Shown piece by piece: positions 25,686 through 34,961 of a stretch of DNA of 64,000 nt; position 1 is the stretch's first letter; the number at the start of each line of letters is the position of its first letter. Below the pieces are notes generated by a model. The model had not been told where the DNA came from and ran no database searches. It saw only the letters and a list, made by a program, of their open reading frames with translations. The stretch is taken from NCBI GenBank assembly GCA_965225915.1, contig OZ245326.1, positions 558,001-622,000 on the forward strand. Reading direction: 5' to 3'. Source of the DNA: JAAXHH01 sp965225915. GTDB taxonomy: Bacteria > JAAXHH01. The position numbers and the translations under genes are program-made.

Positions 25686-26498
25686 CTAGGGCCTCGGTTT
25701 GATCTTCTGGTTCATCGCCCAGCGCGGGTAGTAGTCGTAGATCTCGGCATCCGGCAGCGGGGAGCCGAGCGGCTGCGGCGGTAGGCGGAATGGGCCTTCC
25801 AGAACCTCCACGGTCGTGTACGCTTGGTGCAGGCCGACAGCTCGCAGGGTCCGCACCGACGGCACGTTGAACTGGCCAACCATGGCCATTACGAAGCCAT
25901 CGTTTTCGAGAATCCAGTTGGCTGCGGCGGAGACTACGGTACGGCCGAGACCGCGGCCCTTGGCTTCTGGGATCACGTCCATACCGATTTCCCACACCGG
26001 GTCGCCACGGTTGGTGACCACGGCTAGCGCCGCGATCCTCCCTTCCTCGGTGATGCCGAAGCCGGTGACGGCCTCGCGCGAGCAGTGCCAGAAGAGGTCG
26101 TAATCGACGCCGCGCAACTCTTCCGGGGTGAACCGTCGCGGCCGTTCATCTTCGCATGGTGCCACTGTCGAGTCGTCGCCGAACAGGTACCAGATTGGTC
26201 CCCAGACGCCGTATCCATGCGGCAGTGTTACCCGGGAGAGCTCGGCGCAGCCGAAGGGGGAGAAGATCATCTCCATCGGCAAACGGCTGATTAGTGAACT
26301 AAACTCGCCTGTCCAGTCCGGCCGTGCCGCCAGCGCGCCGCGCCCCCTCCGGTTGAACGCCACCAAAGGGCCAATAGCCGCATCCGGTTCGATTTCGACC
26401 ACCGGAATCGGATCGTTGCGCAAGATCGCGAGGGACAGTCCGAAGTAGCGTTGCGTCCATGAATGAAGCGGTTCAGGCAGTTTTTCGGTGTGGTTCAT
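25686..26498 (-). CDS. GNAT-family N-acetyltransferase
   Basis: A 270-residue protein. The acetyl-CoA-binding motif is EIGMDVIPEAKGRGLGRTVV (Q/RxxGxG/A loop as AKGRGLG), followed by AAANWILENDGFVMAMV and the Asn-rich FNVPSVRTLRAVGL typical of GNAT motif B. The N-terminal 130 residues are an extra region with FGCAELSRVTLPHG, perhaps a second degenerate GNAT fold. Its start overlaps the stop of the amidohydrolase by 4 bases, so the two act in one operon. The acceptor molecule is unknown. Confidence 0.8.
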   Translation of the reverse strand: MNHTEKLPEPLHSWTQRYFGLSLAILRNDPIPVVEIEPDAAIGPLVAFNRRGRGALAARPDWTGEFSSLISRLPMEMIFSPFGCAELSRVTLPHGYGVWGPIWYLFGDDSTVAPCEDERPRRFTPEELRGVDYDLFWHCSREAVTGFGITEEGRIAALAVVTNRGDPVWEIGMDVIPEAKGRGLGRTVVSAAANWILENDGFVMAMVGQFNVPSVRTLRAVGLHQAYTTVEVLEGPFRLPPQPLGSPLPDAEIYDYYPRWAMNQKIKPRP

Positions 26499-27652
26499 GC
26501 CAACTTCTCCTTCCGCTCTTCGGCCTGTGGGGATACAACCAAGGCCTGGTCACCCGTTCCCAGAATTCGTTCCATGTTACCGCCCAGGATCGCCGCCATT
26601 TCGGAATCGCCGAGGAACGGGCAGTAGCGCCGCACGTAGTCGAGGCTCTGGCGGTAGGTCCAGTGCAACAGCACGATAGGAATGTCCGTCCCCCACAGGA
26701 TGCGATCGGCGCCGATGCGTTCGACCATGGTTTCCAGTACAGGCCGCATCTGCGGCATGGGGTAGTCCCAGCGCGATTGCAGGAACACGGCGAAGAGGAT
26801 CTGGATGTGGAAGCGCGGGTGGTCTATAGGCGCCGCGTGGTATACCTCATCGGGAACGCAAAGCCGGTCTCCCTCGGCGAACATCCGCCAGGGGAAGCCA
26901 TGGGTCATGATCACGTCGACGTCGGGGAAACGGTCCATCCAGGCCCGTAACGCGTGCAATTCTAACACGTAGGCGGCAGTCGATCCAACAGCGCCGAGGG
27001 TGAAGAAGACTGGAATCGCCAACTCGGACACGGCGGTCCAGAAAGGATCGAAATCGGGCCCGGTCCATTCGGAGGAAAGGTCATAGAGGGGTCGGTGAAA
27101 AGGTGCGAACTGCAGTCCCGACAGGCCGTAATCCCTGATCGCCCTATCCAGTTTCTTTATGGCATCATCCATCCTGGCGGGGATCCACCATTCGGGCACC
27201 TGGGCCAAGCCCTGGATCCGCCCCGGATATCGATGGCAGCATTCCGCTATGTAACCGTCGTCAAGCCCCATGTACGGAGTGCGATGCAGGAGTGCCCGAT
27301 CGACGCCCGCGTAGTCCATTTCCGCCACCAGGCTGTCTGCGGGGAAGGCAAAATCCGCTGTCCATGGCGGCAGGGCCTGCTTCACGTATTCCTCGCCGTC
27401 CGTCGTCCACTCCACAAGACCGTGGTCCCCGGTGCGGAAGTCGGCGTCCCTAAGTCCGTCGAAACGCCAGGGGCGGTCGGTGTCGTAGAGACCTGTGGCG
27501 TCGGCAGGAACTCGATCGGTCCGTCGCCACGAAGGTTGTTGCCGCGCCTGGGCCATGAACATCTGCAGATACCGCCAGAACTCCGCGGGATCGTCGAAGC
27601 CTCCGATATTGCGCGGCGGCGGAAAACAATAGGCGTGTCCGTCGTAGATCAT
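26495..27652 (-). CDS. Amidohydrolase-2 family protein
   Basis: A 385-residue TIM-barrel protein. The first strand reads MIYDGHAYCFPP, where the first ligand His is present but the usual HxH is HAY. VDVIMTHGFPWRM gives the central His, and ILWGTDIPIVLLHW gives the terminal Asp. The altered first motif makes the metal site atypical for the family. It is cotranscribed with the GNAT gene (4-base overlap) and divergent from a PhyH gene. The substrate is unknown. Confidence 0.8.
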   Translation of the reverse strand: MIYDGHAYCFPPPRNIGGFDDPAEFWRYLQMFMAQARQQPSWRRTDRVPADATGLYDTDRPWRFDGLRDADFRTGDHGLVEWTTDGEEYVKQALPPWTADFAFPADSLVAEMDYAGVDRALLHRTPYMGLDDGYIAECCHRYPGRIQGLAQVPEWWIPARMDDAIKKLDRAIRDYGLSGLQFAPFHRPLYDLSSEWTGPDFDPFWTAVSELAIPVFFTLGAVGSTAAYVLELHALRAWMDRFPDVDVIMTHGFPWRMFAEGDRLCVPDEVYHAAPIDHPRFHIQILFAVFLQSRWDYPMPQMRPVLETMVERIGADRILWGTDIPIVLLHWTYRQSLDYVRRYCPFLGDSEMAAILGGNMERILGTGDQALVVSPQAEERKEKLA

Positions 27653-27919
27653 ATTACCTTCTTCGTCAGTTCATATCTAGAATATGCGGCATGCCCAATA
27701 GAAATACACAATGAAACATGACCAGCGAGGGATCGCAACTAGTTCTGAATGGGCTTGACTTGAGGCTTAAGGGCGATTAACGATGAGGGCGACGGGCGAC
27801 AGCAGGTGTACCATCGAGTGCTGTACGCGCGGGGTGAAGGTCGGCATCGGCCTTGTCCCACCAGGACCGCTGATTCACAAAGTTGATGAATGATTGGATT
27901 CTATCGGAAAGCGCTGATC
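27653..27919. other. Divergent intergenic region without a convincing gene
   Basis: The gap between the leftward amidohydrolase and the rightward PhyH gene. A 36-codon frame starting near 27783 has no ribosome site or recognisable motif. A TTGACT near 27755 has no good -10 partner. It should hold the promoters of both flanking genes. Confidence 0.4.
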
Positions 27920-28705
27920 ATGTGCATACATCCCACGGATGCCGAACGCTTCCTCTTCGACAACAACGGTTACCTGGTACTGGAAGATTTCCTCCCACCG
28001 ACCCTGGTCGAATCACTCAACGCGGCGCTGGATCGTACCATTGAGCGTCGCCGCGACCCGAAGTTTAAACGCGAGCACTATCCCGCCTTTGCCGACCGGC
28101 TAGACACGGCCAACGTGCGGGTCATGCACCTGCTGGCCGAAGATCCCCTCTTTCTGGATCTGCTTGACTATGAACCGATGATGGCCTACGTCCACGGCCT
28201 GTTTAACGAGATGCCGCATCTGCACTCGACCGATGCATTCTACGAGGTCGAACCCGCAGAATACCACGGGCAGGGATGGCATATCGACGGGATCCAGGAC
28301 GGATTTCGTAACTTCCAGCCTCATATTCCGCTGTTGCAATTCAAAGTAGGATATTTGCTGAATGACATGAGCGCGCCTGACCAGGGTAACCTGACCCTGG
28401 TACCGGGCAGCCACAAGTCCCTGGTCGAACCAGACGCAAAGAACGGCATGCCCGGCGCCGTGCAGATATGCGGGCGTCCGGGAACGGCGGTGCTCTTCCA
28501 CAATGCAGTGTGGCATTCGTCCGGACCATTCACGCGTCGTGGGGGTAAGCGGGTGATACTGTACTACGGGTACGAACATCCGTGGATGCTGGCGTGTGCC
28601 GAGCAGTGGCGATACGACCAGGCTTTCCTGCAGACGCTCACTCCGGAGCAACGGCGCTTCTTCCACGGATTTGTCTTCGATCCACCGGAGTACCGCTGGG
28701 GCTGA
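27920..28705 (+). CDS. Phytanoyl-CoA dioxygenase (PhyH) family protein 3
   Basis: A protein of about 261 residues. The ATG at 27920 is chosen because GGAAAG lies 8 bases upstream; the frame is open from 27890. The triad is complete: H and D in GQGWHIDGIQDG and the distal H in HNAVWHSSGPF. The 2-oxoglutarate Arg is in TRRGGKRVILYYGY. QGNLTLVPGSHKSL is the classical PhyH loop. It ends 6 bases before the stop of the convergent LRR metzincin gene. The substrate is unknown. Confidence 0.84.
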   Translation: MCIHPTDAERFLFDNNGYLVLEDFLPPTLVESLNAALDRTIERRRDPKFKREHYPAFADRLDTANVRVMHLLAEDPLFLDLLDYEPMMAYVHGLFNEMPHLHSTDAFYEVEPAEYHGQGWHIDGIQDGFRNFQPHIPLLQFKVGYLLNDMSAPDQGNLTLVPGSHKSLVEPDAKNGMPGAVQICGRPGTAVLFHNAVWHSSGPFTRRGGKRVILYYGYEHPWMLACAEQWRYDQAFLQTLTPEQRRFFHGFVFDPPEYRWG

Positions 28706-28711
28706 ATCACC

Positions 28712-31700
28712 TCACCACGATTCCGGATCGGGTATCCCACTACTGATCACGATGTCCAGCCCGGGTTCCGGCACAGTTCTCCTCGCGGCCTGCGTGCCGC
28801 CAACTGGACCAGGGTAGTCGCGCAGAATGCCTCGAACCCTCCCGGTGGCCTGGTCCATTAGCAGCGCTGTAGTCGAAGAAGTTTCGTCGTCTGCACTCAA
28901 TTCAGCAACGCCTTCGGGACCCGAGAGCGTGATACGTTCGAGGTCGAAACGCCACGCCGATTGCGCGGGAAGTACAAAGGCGAAGATCCCTCCTTCACCA
29001 TCCGCGATCCGGGCCATGGAAAAAGAGAGTGAAAACAGACTGTTGCCATCCTGATCCTCCCCGGAAAGTCGGTAGGGTCCGTCTGATCTTGGCAGGGAAG
29101 TTGGCGCATCCACTACAAAGGATGGCTCCAGATACAGTACGCCTTCATCGTCCACACCGCCCCGGATGAGCAGTCCACTGAGCGAGGGTGGACCGATGAA
29201 CGTGAAAAAATCCTCTAACTGTCTAACCGCGATGGCGCGGCTGAAGTTGTAGTCGCTGACCCAACCAGGCTTGCAGTAGCTCATGAGGTCGAAGGTGTCG
29301 GGCGAGACCAGCGTACCATCACGGAAATCGTAACCCCAGGATCCAATCGTCCCGTTCGCGTAGGGATAATCGGGATCGGGATCGAAAACGTCGCACGGTG
29401 CGTGAAGCAGTCCCATGTTGTGCCCGAGTTCATGGGCCATGATCCGGACGTCGAACGGAGCAACGGATGTTTTTCCGGGTAACAGCGCCAGTCCACCCTC
29501 CCTGACGATTCCCATGTAATGCCCGGTGGCCCCGTCCATGATCTGGATCATCAGCACATCATTAATCACGAGGTCGAGATTCCGATTGGCGGGATCCACC
29601 GAAGTCCACACGGGTTCGCGCAGCGTCACGCTGAATTCACGATCCAGAACCGGAAGGAGATCCCGCGACTGCCAGAATATATCATCATCAGGCGACACGC
29701 CCGGATCCGGTACAACCGTCCCATCGGGATCCTCGGTCCACAGGAAGGGAATCAGAGTCAGGTCCAGCGCGGGGACAGTCATAACCTCCACGGGCATACG
29801 TCCCACCGCAGGAATGCGGGATACGATTCCCAACGCTGGATCAAGGGTACCGTCCGGATCGATCTCTATAACCATTTCCAGCCCCGGCGTCACGAATTCG
29901 CCGGGAACGACCAGGTTGGAAGTGGATGACAGATCGCTTTCAACGATCTCGAGGGGTATTCCCGCGGGTATTGGGGCTCCGGAACCGGGGATTTCGATAG
30001 GATCTGACGGCGAACCATCCAGATAGAAGGTGGCTCGCATGGGCGGCAGAGTAGCGTTTACTCCTTGTTCCGCGGTGACGAATACCCGAAGCAACGCCTG
30101 TTCCCCGGCCACCAGGGGGACTGGAAACAAGAGGGATTGTGTCGCCTGCGTCAGGTAAGCCCGGGCTCCTATGACTTCTCCGCAGAGGGGAACACGTTTG
30201 ATCTGGATTCCCAGTAACCAGACCTCGAATTCGGTTTCACGCGGCACACATAACCCGGTTCCCCCCAGAGACAGGACTTCGAGACCGAGACCGAGAAACG
30301 AACCGGGTATCGGGCCTGACAAACCTGTGTTTCCTGACAGGCTTAACGATCTCAGTTTGGCGAGTTGACCCAGTTCGGTCGGAAGCGCTCCCGACAGGTT
30401 GTTATTCGATATCGACAGCGATTCCAGGTTTGACATCATCCCCAGTTCGGAGGGCAGCGAACCCGTCATCTGATTGACCGACAACGTCATGGATTGCAGG
30501 GCAGTCATCCCTGACCATTCTGGAGGTAAGGACCCCGTGATTTCATTGAAAGAGAGATCCAGCGAATTCAGGGCTTTCAGTTGGCCCAATTCGGGCGGAA
30601 GCGGCCCCGTCAACTGGTTGTAGAGTATATCCAGAAAACCGAGACTGGTCAGTTGCCCCAGTTCGGGTGGCAGTGGGCCCGTCAGTTGGTTGCCCGAAAG
30701 ATCTAGAAACAGAAGCCTGGTCAGCTGGCCTATCTCGGATGGAATGGAGCCCGTAAACTGGTTTCCGGGAAGAAACAGGAATGCGAGTCCTGTCAGGCGA
30801 CCCAGTTCGGAAGGAAGCGATCCCGATAGTTGGTTGCCGGAAAGTTCGAGCGAGGACAAGGAGGTCAGTTTCCCGATTTCCGGGAGGAGCGGTCCCGATA
30901 ACTGGTTGCCGGCAAGATTAAGGGAAAACAGTACCGTCAATTGACCAATCTCGGTGGGTATGGTACCACTAAGGCTGTTGTTCGACAAATCCAGATTGTT
31001 AACTCGATTCAGCATGCCTATCGCAGGCGGCAGAAAACCCGAAAGCCCGTTTCCAGCCAGGTTCAATTCCGCGACCCTTCCCATTTCATCGGTCGTGACG
31101 CCGTGCCATTCCCCCAGGGGCGCGCCGGTCATCCAGTTCGTTTGGTTCGTCCAGTTCGGACCGCCCATTTCATGGTATAGCACGACCAGCGCCGCATGAT
31201 CGGGGTCCGCGAACATCACCCTGATTTCTACGAAATCCGCCAACCCGCCTGTTGAAGCCGTAATCTGTACGATGCCGTCGCTATGGGCGGTTACCACACC
31301 GCCTGAATCCACGCCGGCCACAGACCCGTCGCTGCTGGACCATTGAACAGGTGCACCGTCTACCGGTCGCCCGTTTTCGTCCAGGACGGTGGCCGACAGT
31401 TGCAGGATCTCGCCCGGTTCCGTCAAGAGACCCGACGTAGGCGTGATCGTGATGCGAAATGCGGTCTGCGATACGGTGACGGCGGCGGTCGCCGATGCCC
31501 CGCCCGCCGTGGCCGTGATCTGTGCGCTGCCATTCTCCACCGCGGTTATCAGTCCCGCGGCATTCACGGTGGCTACGGACCCTTCGCTGCTCGTCCAGGT
31601 CACGCTCGCGTCTGAGATTGGCTTGCTGTAGCGGTCAAACACCGTTGCGGTGAGTTGGTATGTCGAGCCAAGTGAACTCAGCGATACCGACATGGAGGAC

Positions 31701-31816
31701 ACCATAACGCGCGCCGGTGTCTGCGGCCCCGTCGGACTGTCTTTACCGCAAGCGCCCAGGATCAAAGCGGCCAAGGAGATTACGGTGCACCAGCCAATTC
31801 GCGTCATACTTGACAT
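28712..31816 (-). CDS. Lipoprotein: two BIG2 domains, leucine-rich repeats and a metzincin metalloprotease
   Basis: A 1034-residue protein starting at ATG 31816 with AAAGGGG 6 bases upstream. The lipobox is LGAC with Cys at residue 23, followed by GKDSPTGP. Two BIG2 Ig-like domains follow (about 35-115 and 118-200; ASVTWTSSEGSVATVN, APVQWSSSDGSVAGVD). About eleven 24-residue leucine-rich repeats of plant/SDS22-like type come next (LxLSGNQLSGxLPxELGxLT). After a beta-rich middle region lies the zinc site H795-E-L-G-H-N-M-G-L-L-H805 with Met-turn DLMSY (M845), the metzincin signature. Several Pro/Gly-rich beta modules end the protein. It is probably a surface-anchored protease that binds a partner by its LRR. 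The substrate is unknown. Confidence 0.88.
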   Translation of the reverse strand: MSSMTRIGWCTVISLAALILGACGKDSPTGPQTPARVMVSSMSVSLSSLGSTYQLTATVFDRYSKPISDASVTWTSSEGSVATVNAAGLITAVENGSAQITATAGGASATAAVTVSQTAFRITITPTSGLLTEPGEILQLSATVLDENGRPVDGAPVQWSSSDGSVAGVDSGGVVTAHSDGIVQITASTGGLADFVEIRVMFADPDHAALVVLYHEMGGPNWTNQTNWMTGAPLGEWHGVTTDEMGRVAELNLAGNGLSGFLPPAIGMLNRVNNLDLSNNSLSGTIPTEIGQLTVLFSLNLAGNQLSGPLLPEIGKLTSLSSLELSGNQLSGSLPSELGRLTGLAFLFLPGNQFTGSIPSEIGQLTRLLFLDLSGNQLTGPLPPELGQLTSLGFLDILYNQLTGPLPPELGQLKALNSLDLSFNEITGSLPPEWSGMTALQSMTLSVNQMTGSLPSELGMMSNLESLSISNNNLSGALPTELGQLAKLRSLSLSGNTGLSGPIPGSFLGLGLEVLSLGGTGLCVPRETEFEVWLLGIQIKRVPLCGEVIGARAYLTQATQSLLFPVPLVAGEQALLRVFVTAEQGVNATLPPMRATFYLDGSPSDPIEIPGSGAPIPAGIPLEIVESDLSSTSNLVVPGEFVTPGLEMVIEIDPDGTLDPALGIVSRIPAVGRMPVEVMTVPALDLTLIPFLWTEDPDGTVVPDPGVSPDDDIFWQSRDLLPVLDREFSVTLREPVWTSVDPANRNLDLVINDVLMIQIMDGATGHYMGIVREGGLALLPGKTSVAPFDVRIMAHELGHNMGLLHAPCDVFDPDPDYPYANGTIGSWGYDFRDGTLVSPDTFDLMSYCKPGWVSDYNFSRAIAVRQLEDFFTFIGPPSLSGLLIRGGVDDEGVLYLEPSFVVDAPTSLPRSDGPYRLSGEDQDGNSLFSLSFSMARIADGEGGIFAFVLPAQSAWRFDLERITLSGPEGVAELSADDETSSTTALLMDQATGRVRGILRDYPGPVGGTQAARRTVPEPGLDIVISSGIPDPESW

Positions 31817-32127
31817 ACCGTGCCCCTTTCACCTAACGGATACCTGTCTCACTTTCGACTTGTATAAAAACTGGTGCATCAGCAACTGCCTCCGGAACTA
31901 ATAACGCGTCATCAGGTAAATAGCGGACCTCCCAAGAAAGGTAACCCATAATCCGTAGAGCGCAAAGACAAGTCGGCAATTATCTATATCCCGCACACCG
32001 CTCGGGAGGAAAACGTACGGGGGTTAAATTGCTGGTTTAAAATCGACGGGGTGGGTATTTTGATTATGTACAGTCCTCATTAGCGTGTACTTGACGTCTT
32101 CCAGCTTCGATTCGCGCACTATTTCTC
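31817..32127. other. Divergent intergenic region, 311 bases, no gene seen
   Basis: AT-richer than its surroundings, lying between the leftward metzincin gene and the rightward M23 peptidase gene. It must contain both promoters, but no box pair with good spacing could be chosen with confidence. A TTGACG near 32091 lacks a matching -10. No open frame with a ribosome site was seen. Confidence 0.45.
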
Positions 32128-33123
32128 ATGCATTCCATCGTCATGTTATTCGCCATCGCCTTCTGCCTGGGAGGCGAGCCCTTCTTCGATGGAGATCGTA
32201 CCTATCCGGGAGCACGTGCCGTTTCATTCCGGTTGTCCGGATCGGAGGTAGCCAACGGCCATACGCTGTTGCTGGAATGCATCCAGGAAGAATCAGAAAA
32301 CGCGGTGGATAACGACGTAACACGAAGCGATGCCGGATCCGCCGATTCAGCACAAATCACCGATCTCGCCGTGACAAGTGGAGAGCGATCCTTTCGTCTC
32401 TACCGTCATCCCACGGAGCATGACGGAGTTCTGTTCACGCTGATCGGCATACCCTATGGCGCGACACCCGGTCTGGACACCATTTACGTTGAATGGACCG
32501 AAAGCGATCGTATCTTCAACCGGGAACTGCCATTCAGCGTTGTTACCGGTCCGTATCGATCGGAGCGGATCCGCGGCGTGCCACAGAACAGGGTTACACC
32601 CTCGGCCACGGATTACCGCCGCATCGAGCGGGAGAGGAAGATCATCGCAAAGGCTTACGAATCGGTCCGTGATTCGACCATGATGGGTGATACCTTCAGT
32701 TATCCCGTGGATAAGAAAACCATCACCAGCCCATACGGGACTCGCAGGGTGTTCAATGGTCAGTTGAGAAGCTACCACGGCGGCCTCGATCTGCGGGCCT
32801 ACGAAGGGACGCCCATATACGTCGCGCAGTCCGGCGTGGTCAAGCTGGCACAGAACCTGTTCTACTCGGGCAATCATGTTCTGGTCGAACACGGTATGGG
32901 CATCCACACCGGCTATTCGCACATGAGCAGGCTGTACGTTAAAACAGGCGATCAGGTGACCCGGGGGCAGTTGCTGGGTCTATCGGGATCCACGGGTCGT
33001 GTGACTGCCGCCCACCTGCACTGGACGGTAAACGTACACGGCGTGGGCGTAAGTCCGCTCCAGTTCACCGAAGTCATGGCCATGCTTTACAAGAAACCCG
33101 TTGAGGTGCGCAATTCGGAATGA
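32128..33123 (+). CDS. M23 (LytM-type) peptidase, exported
   Basis: A 331-residue protein with a short hydrophobic N-terminus (MHSIVMLFAIAFCLGG) acting as signal or anchor. The first 180 residues form a beta-rich region, and the last 120 are a LytM/M23 domain. YHGGLDLRAYEG contains the zinc ligands H217 and D221, and AAHLHWTVNVHG contains H296 and H298. ITSPYGTRR is the usual domain entry. M23 enzymes cleave peptidoglycan cross-bridges or activate amidases. Eighteen bases separate it from the first solute-binding protein, so it may be the first gene of that operon. Confidence 0.88.
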   Translation: MHSIVMLFAIAFCLGGEPFFDGDRTYPGARAVSFRLSGSEVANGHTLLLECIQEESENAVDNDVTRSDAGSADSAQITDLAVTSGERSFRLYRHPTEHDGVLFTLIGIPYGATPGLDTIYVEWTESDRIFNRELPFSVVTGPYRSERIRGVPQNRVTPSATDYRRIERERKIIAKAYESVRDSTMMGDTFSYPVDKKTITSPYGTRRVFNGQLRSYHGGLDLRAYEGTPIYVAQSGVVKLAQNLFYSGNHVLVEHGMGIHTGYSHMSRLYVKTGDQVTRGQLLGLSGSTGRVTAAHLHWTVNVHGVGVSPLQFTEVMAMLYKKPVEVRNSE

Positions 33124-33141
33124 CGGCTAGACGAGGTAGTC

Positions 33142-34890
33142 ATGCGCTCTGCGATCGTCCTGGTTTTCTCTGCTTCTTTTCTGATTCTCACCGTTGCCCT
33201 TGCTTCGGAGATTTCCTCACTATCGTCCGGTCCGCCTGGCCAGGTCAATTCCGCCGGAGTGACCCTGCCTCCGGATGCCGCGCCGCTCACCATGCAGCAC
33301 CTGCGTACCTTCGAACTGAACAACCGGTACATGGACCGTGCCACGCAGTCCTACCAGAAGGTTTTCGGTTTCGCCTTAACCAACGAACCGCTCACCCGGG
33401 TCGATCGCAATTTCAATCTTATACCCGCCGCCGCGAAGCATTGGGAGGTGACTCCCGACGGTTTGACGTGGATCTTTCATCTTCAGCGGGATCTCGTATT
33501 CGGCGATGGTCATCCTGTAACTGCTTATGATTATGTAGACACCTTCCGGCGTTGGGCAGATCCCGAAACCGGATTCGATTTCGTATGGTACTATCGCCCC
33601 ATCAAGAACTGGGGCGAGGTCGTCGCCGGCCACCTGCCCCTGGATTCGCTGGGCGTCCGGGCCCGGGACGAACATACCATCGCCTTCACCACCAATGACC
33701 CGACACCTTACGCGCCCCAGTTGCTTAATTACAGCTGGGTGACGCCTACGCACCTGTTCGAGAAGTACGGCGACGCATGGTCCACTAAGGCGGAGACACA
33801 TATGGGCAACGGACCTTACCGCCTCAGGGAATGGACAATCAACGAACGCATCATCCTCGAACCCAGTCCTACGTACAGAGGACCCAATAAACCGTACCTT
33901 GAACGGATTACGGCCCGGCTATACAATGCCGCGGCGCCGCCGCCCTTTCTGGCTGCCTATGAGTCCGATGAAGTGGACTATGTGCTTCTGAATAACCAGG
34001 CCGAAATCAACCGGGTTAAATCCAACCCGATCCTGCGCGGCCATCTGAATACCTATATAAAATTCGCAACGTATTACCTGATGATGGACACCCACCATCC
34101 ACCCTTCAACGATCTGCGTGTACGACAGGCCTTCAGCCATGCCGTGGATCAGGCGTCCCTCATGAAATCCGCCCTCCGGGACATCGCCAGGCCGGCTGTC
34201 TCCATGCTGCCGCCCGGATTCCCTGCGGCAAATGGGGCTGCCCTGGCTTCCATACAGCGCTACGACCCGGTTCTGGCACGCCAACGTCTTATGGAAGCGG
34301 GATACCCTGACGGAAGGGGGTTCCCCGTCATGAGCATGTGGCTGCGGGGTGAACCACGGGAGATCACTACCGCTGCCGAGGCGGTACAGGCCATGCTGAA
34401 ACAGAACCTGAATATCAACGTCGGCGTTCGCAACGTTGAACAAAAGGTCTTCACGGAAACGATGAACGGGAAGGGAATTACCCTTGCGCTCATCCCCTAC
34501 GAATACGACTACGCCGACCCCAGCAATCTGCTCTCTCTGTGGCTGTCGAACGGCAGACATCCATGGCGCAATGAGCGGTATGAAGAACTGGTCCTGCGGG
34601 CCAACATCACGGTGGGTGACCCGAAACGACGTGTGCAACTTTATCAGGAAGCAGAAGAGATTCTGGTGCGCGACGTGGGCGGCGTGTTCCTCTGGCACGT
34701 GCTGGCGAACGAGATGTGGCGGCCTTACGTGCGAGGTTCGGCCCTTGAGACCAATGAATGGGGCTACCGGGCCTGGCGCGAAAACAAACTATTGAACCTG
34801 ATTCCCACGCTGTATATCTCGAGTGAGATCATGAAAGAACCATCTGCTCAACCTTCCGTGGGTATATGGCATTGGCTTACGAAACAGTAA
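33142..34890 (+). CDS. Family-5 (oligopeptide/dipeptide type) solute-binding protein, copy 1
   Basis: A 582-residue SBP_bac_5 protein with signal peptide (IVLVFSASFLILTVALA, cleavage near SEIS). Family landmarks are LTNEPLTRVDRNFNLIP, the strand motif WIFHLQRDLVFGDGHPVTAYD, and RVRQAFSHAVDQASLM. In OppA/DppA-type systems these proteins deliver peptides or other solutes to an ABC importer. It is the first of three tandem, strongly similar copies (all share FELNNRYMDR and VRDVGGVFLWH). No Opp-type permease or ATPase is nearby, so the transporter is elsewhere or the proteins act otherwise. Confidence 0.87.
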   Translation: MRSAIVLVFSASFLILTVALASEISSLSSGPPGQVNSAGVTLPPDAAPLTMQHLRTFELNNRYMDRATQSYQKVFGFALTNEPLTRVDRNFNLIPAAAKHWEVTPDGLTWIFHLQRDLVFGDGHPVTAYDYVDTFRRWADPETGFDFVWYYRPIKNWGEVVAGHLPLDSLGVRARDEHTIAFTTNDPTPYAPQLLNYSWVTPTHLFEKYGDAWSTKAETHMGNGPYRLREWTINERIILEPSPTYRGPNKPYLERITARLYNAAAPPPFLAAYESDEVDYVLLNNQAEINRVKSNPILRGHLNTYIKFATYYLMMDTHHPPFNDLRVRQAFSHAVDQASLMKSALRDIARPAVSMLPPGFPAANGAALASIQRYDPVLARQRLMEAGYPDGRGFPVMSMWLRGEPREITTAAEAVQAMLKQNLNINVGVRNVEQKVFTETMNGKGITLALIPYEYDYADPSNLLSLWLSNGRHPWRNERYEELVLRANITVGDPKRRVQLYQEAEEILVRDVGGVFLWHVLANEMWRPYVRGSALETNEWGYRAWRENKLLNLIPTLYISSEIMKEPSAQPSVGIWHWLTKQ

Positions 34891-34961
34891 CACGGTAATA
34901 AACGACCATACCTCCTGTCCTCGAAAGACAGCACTTTGAGAAACGGTAATCCGGAGTACGC

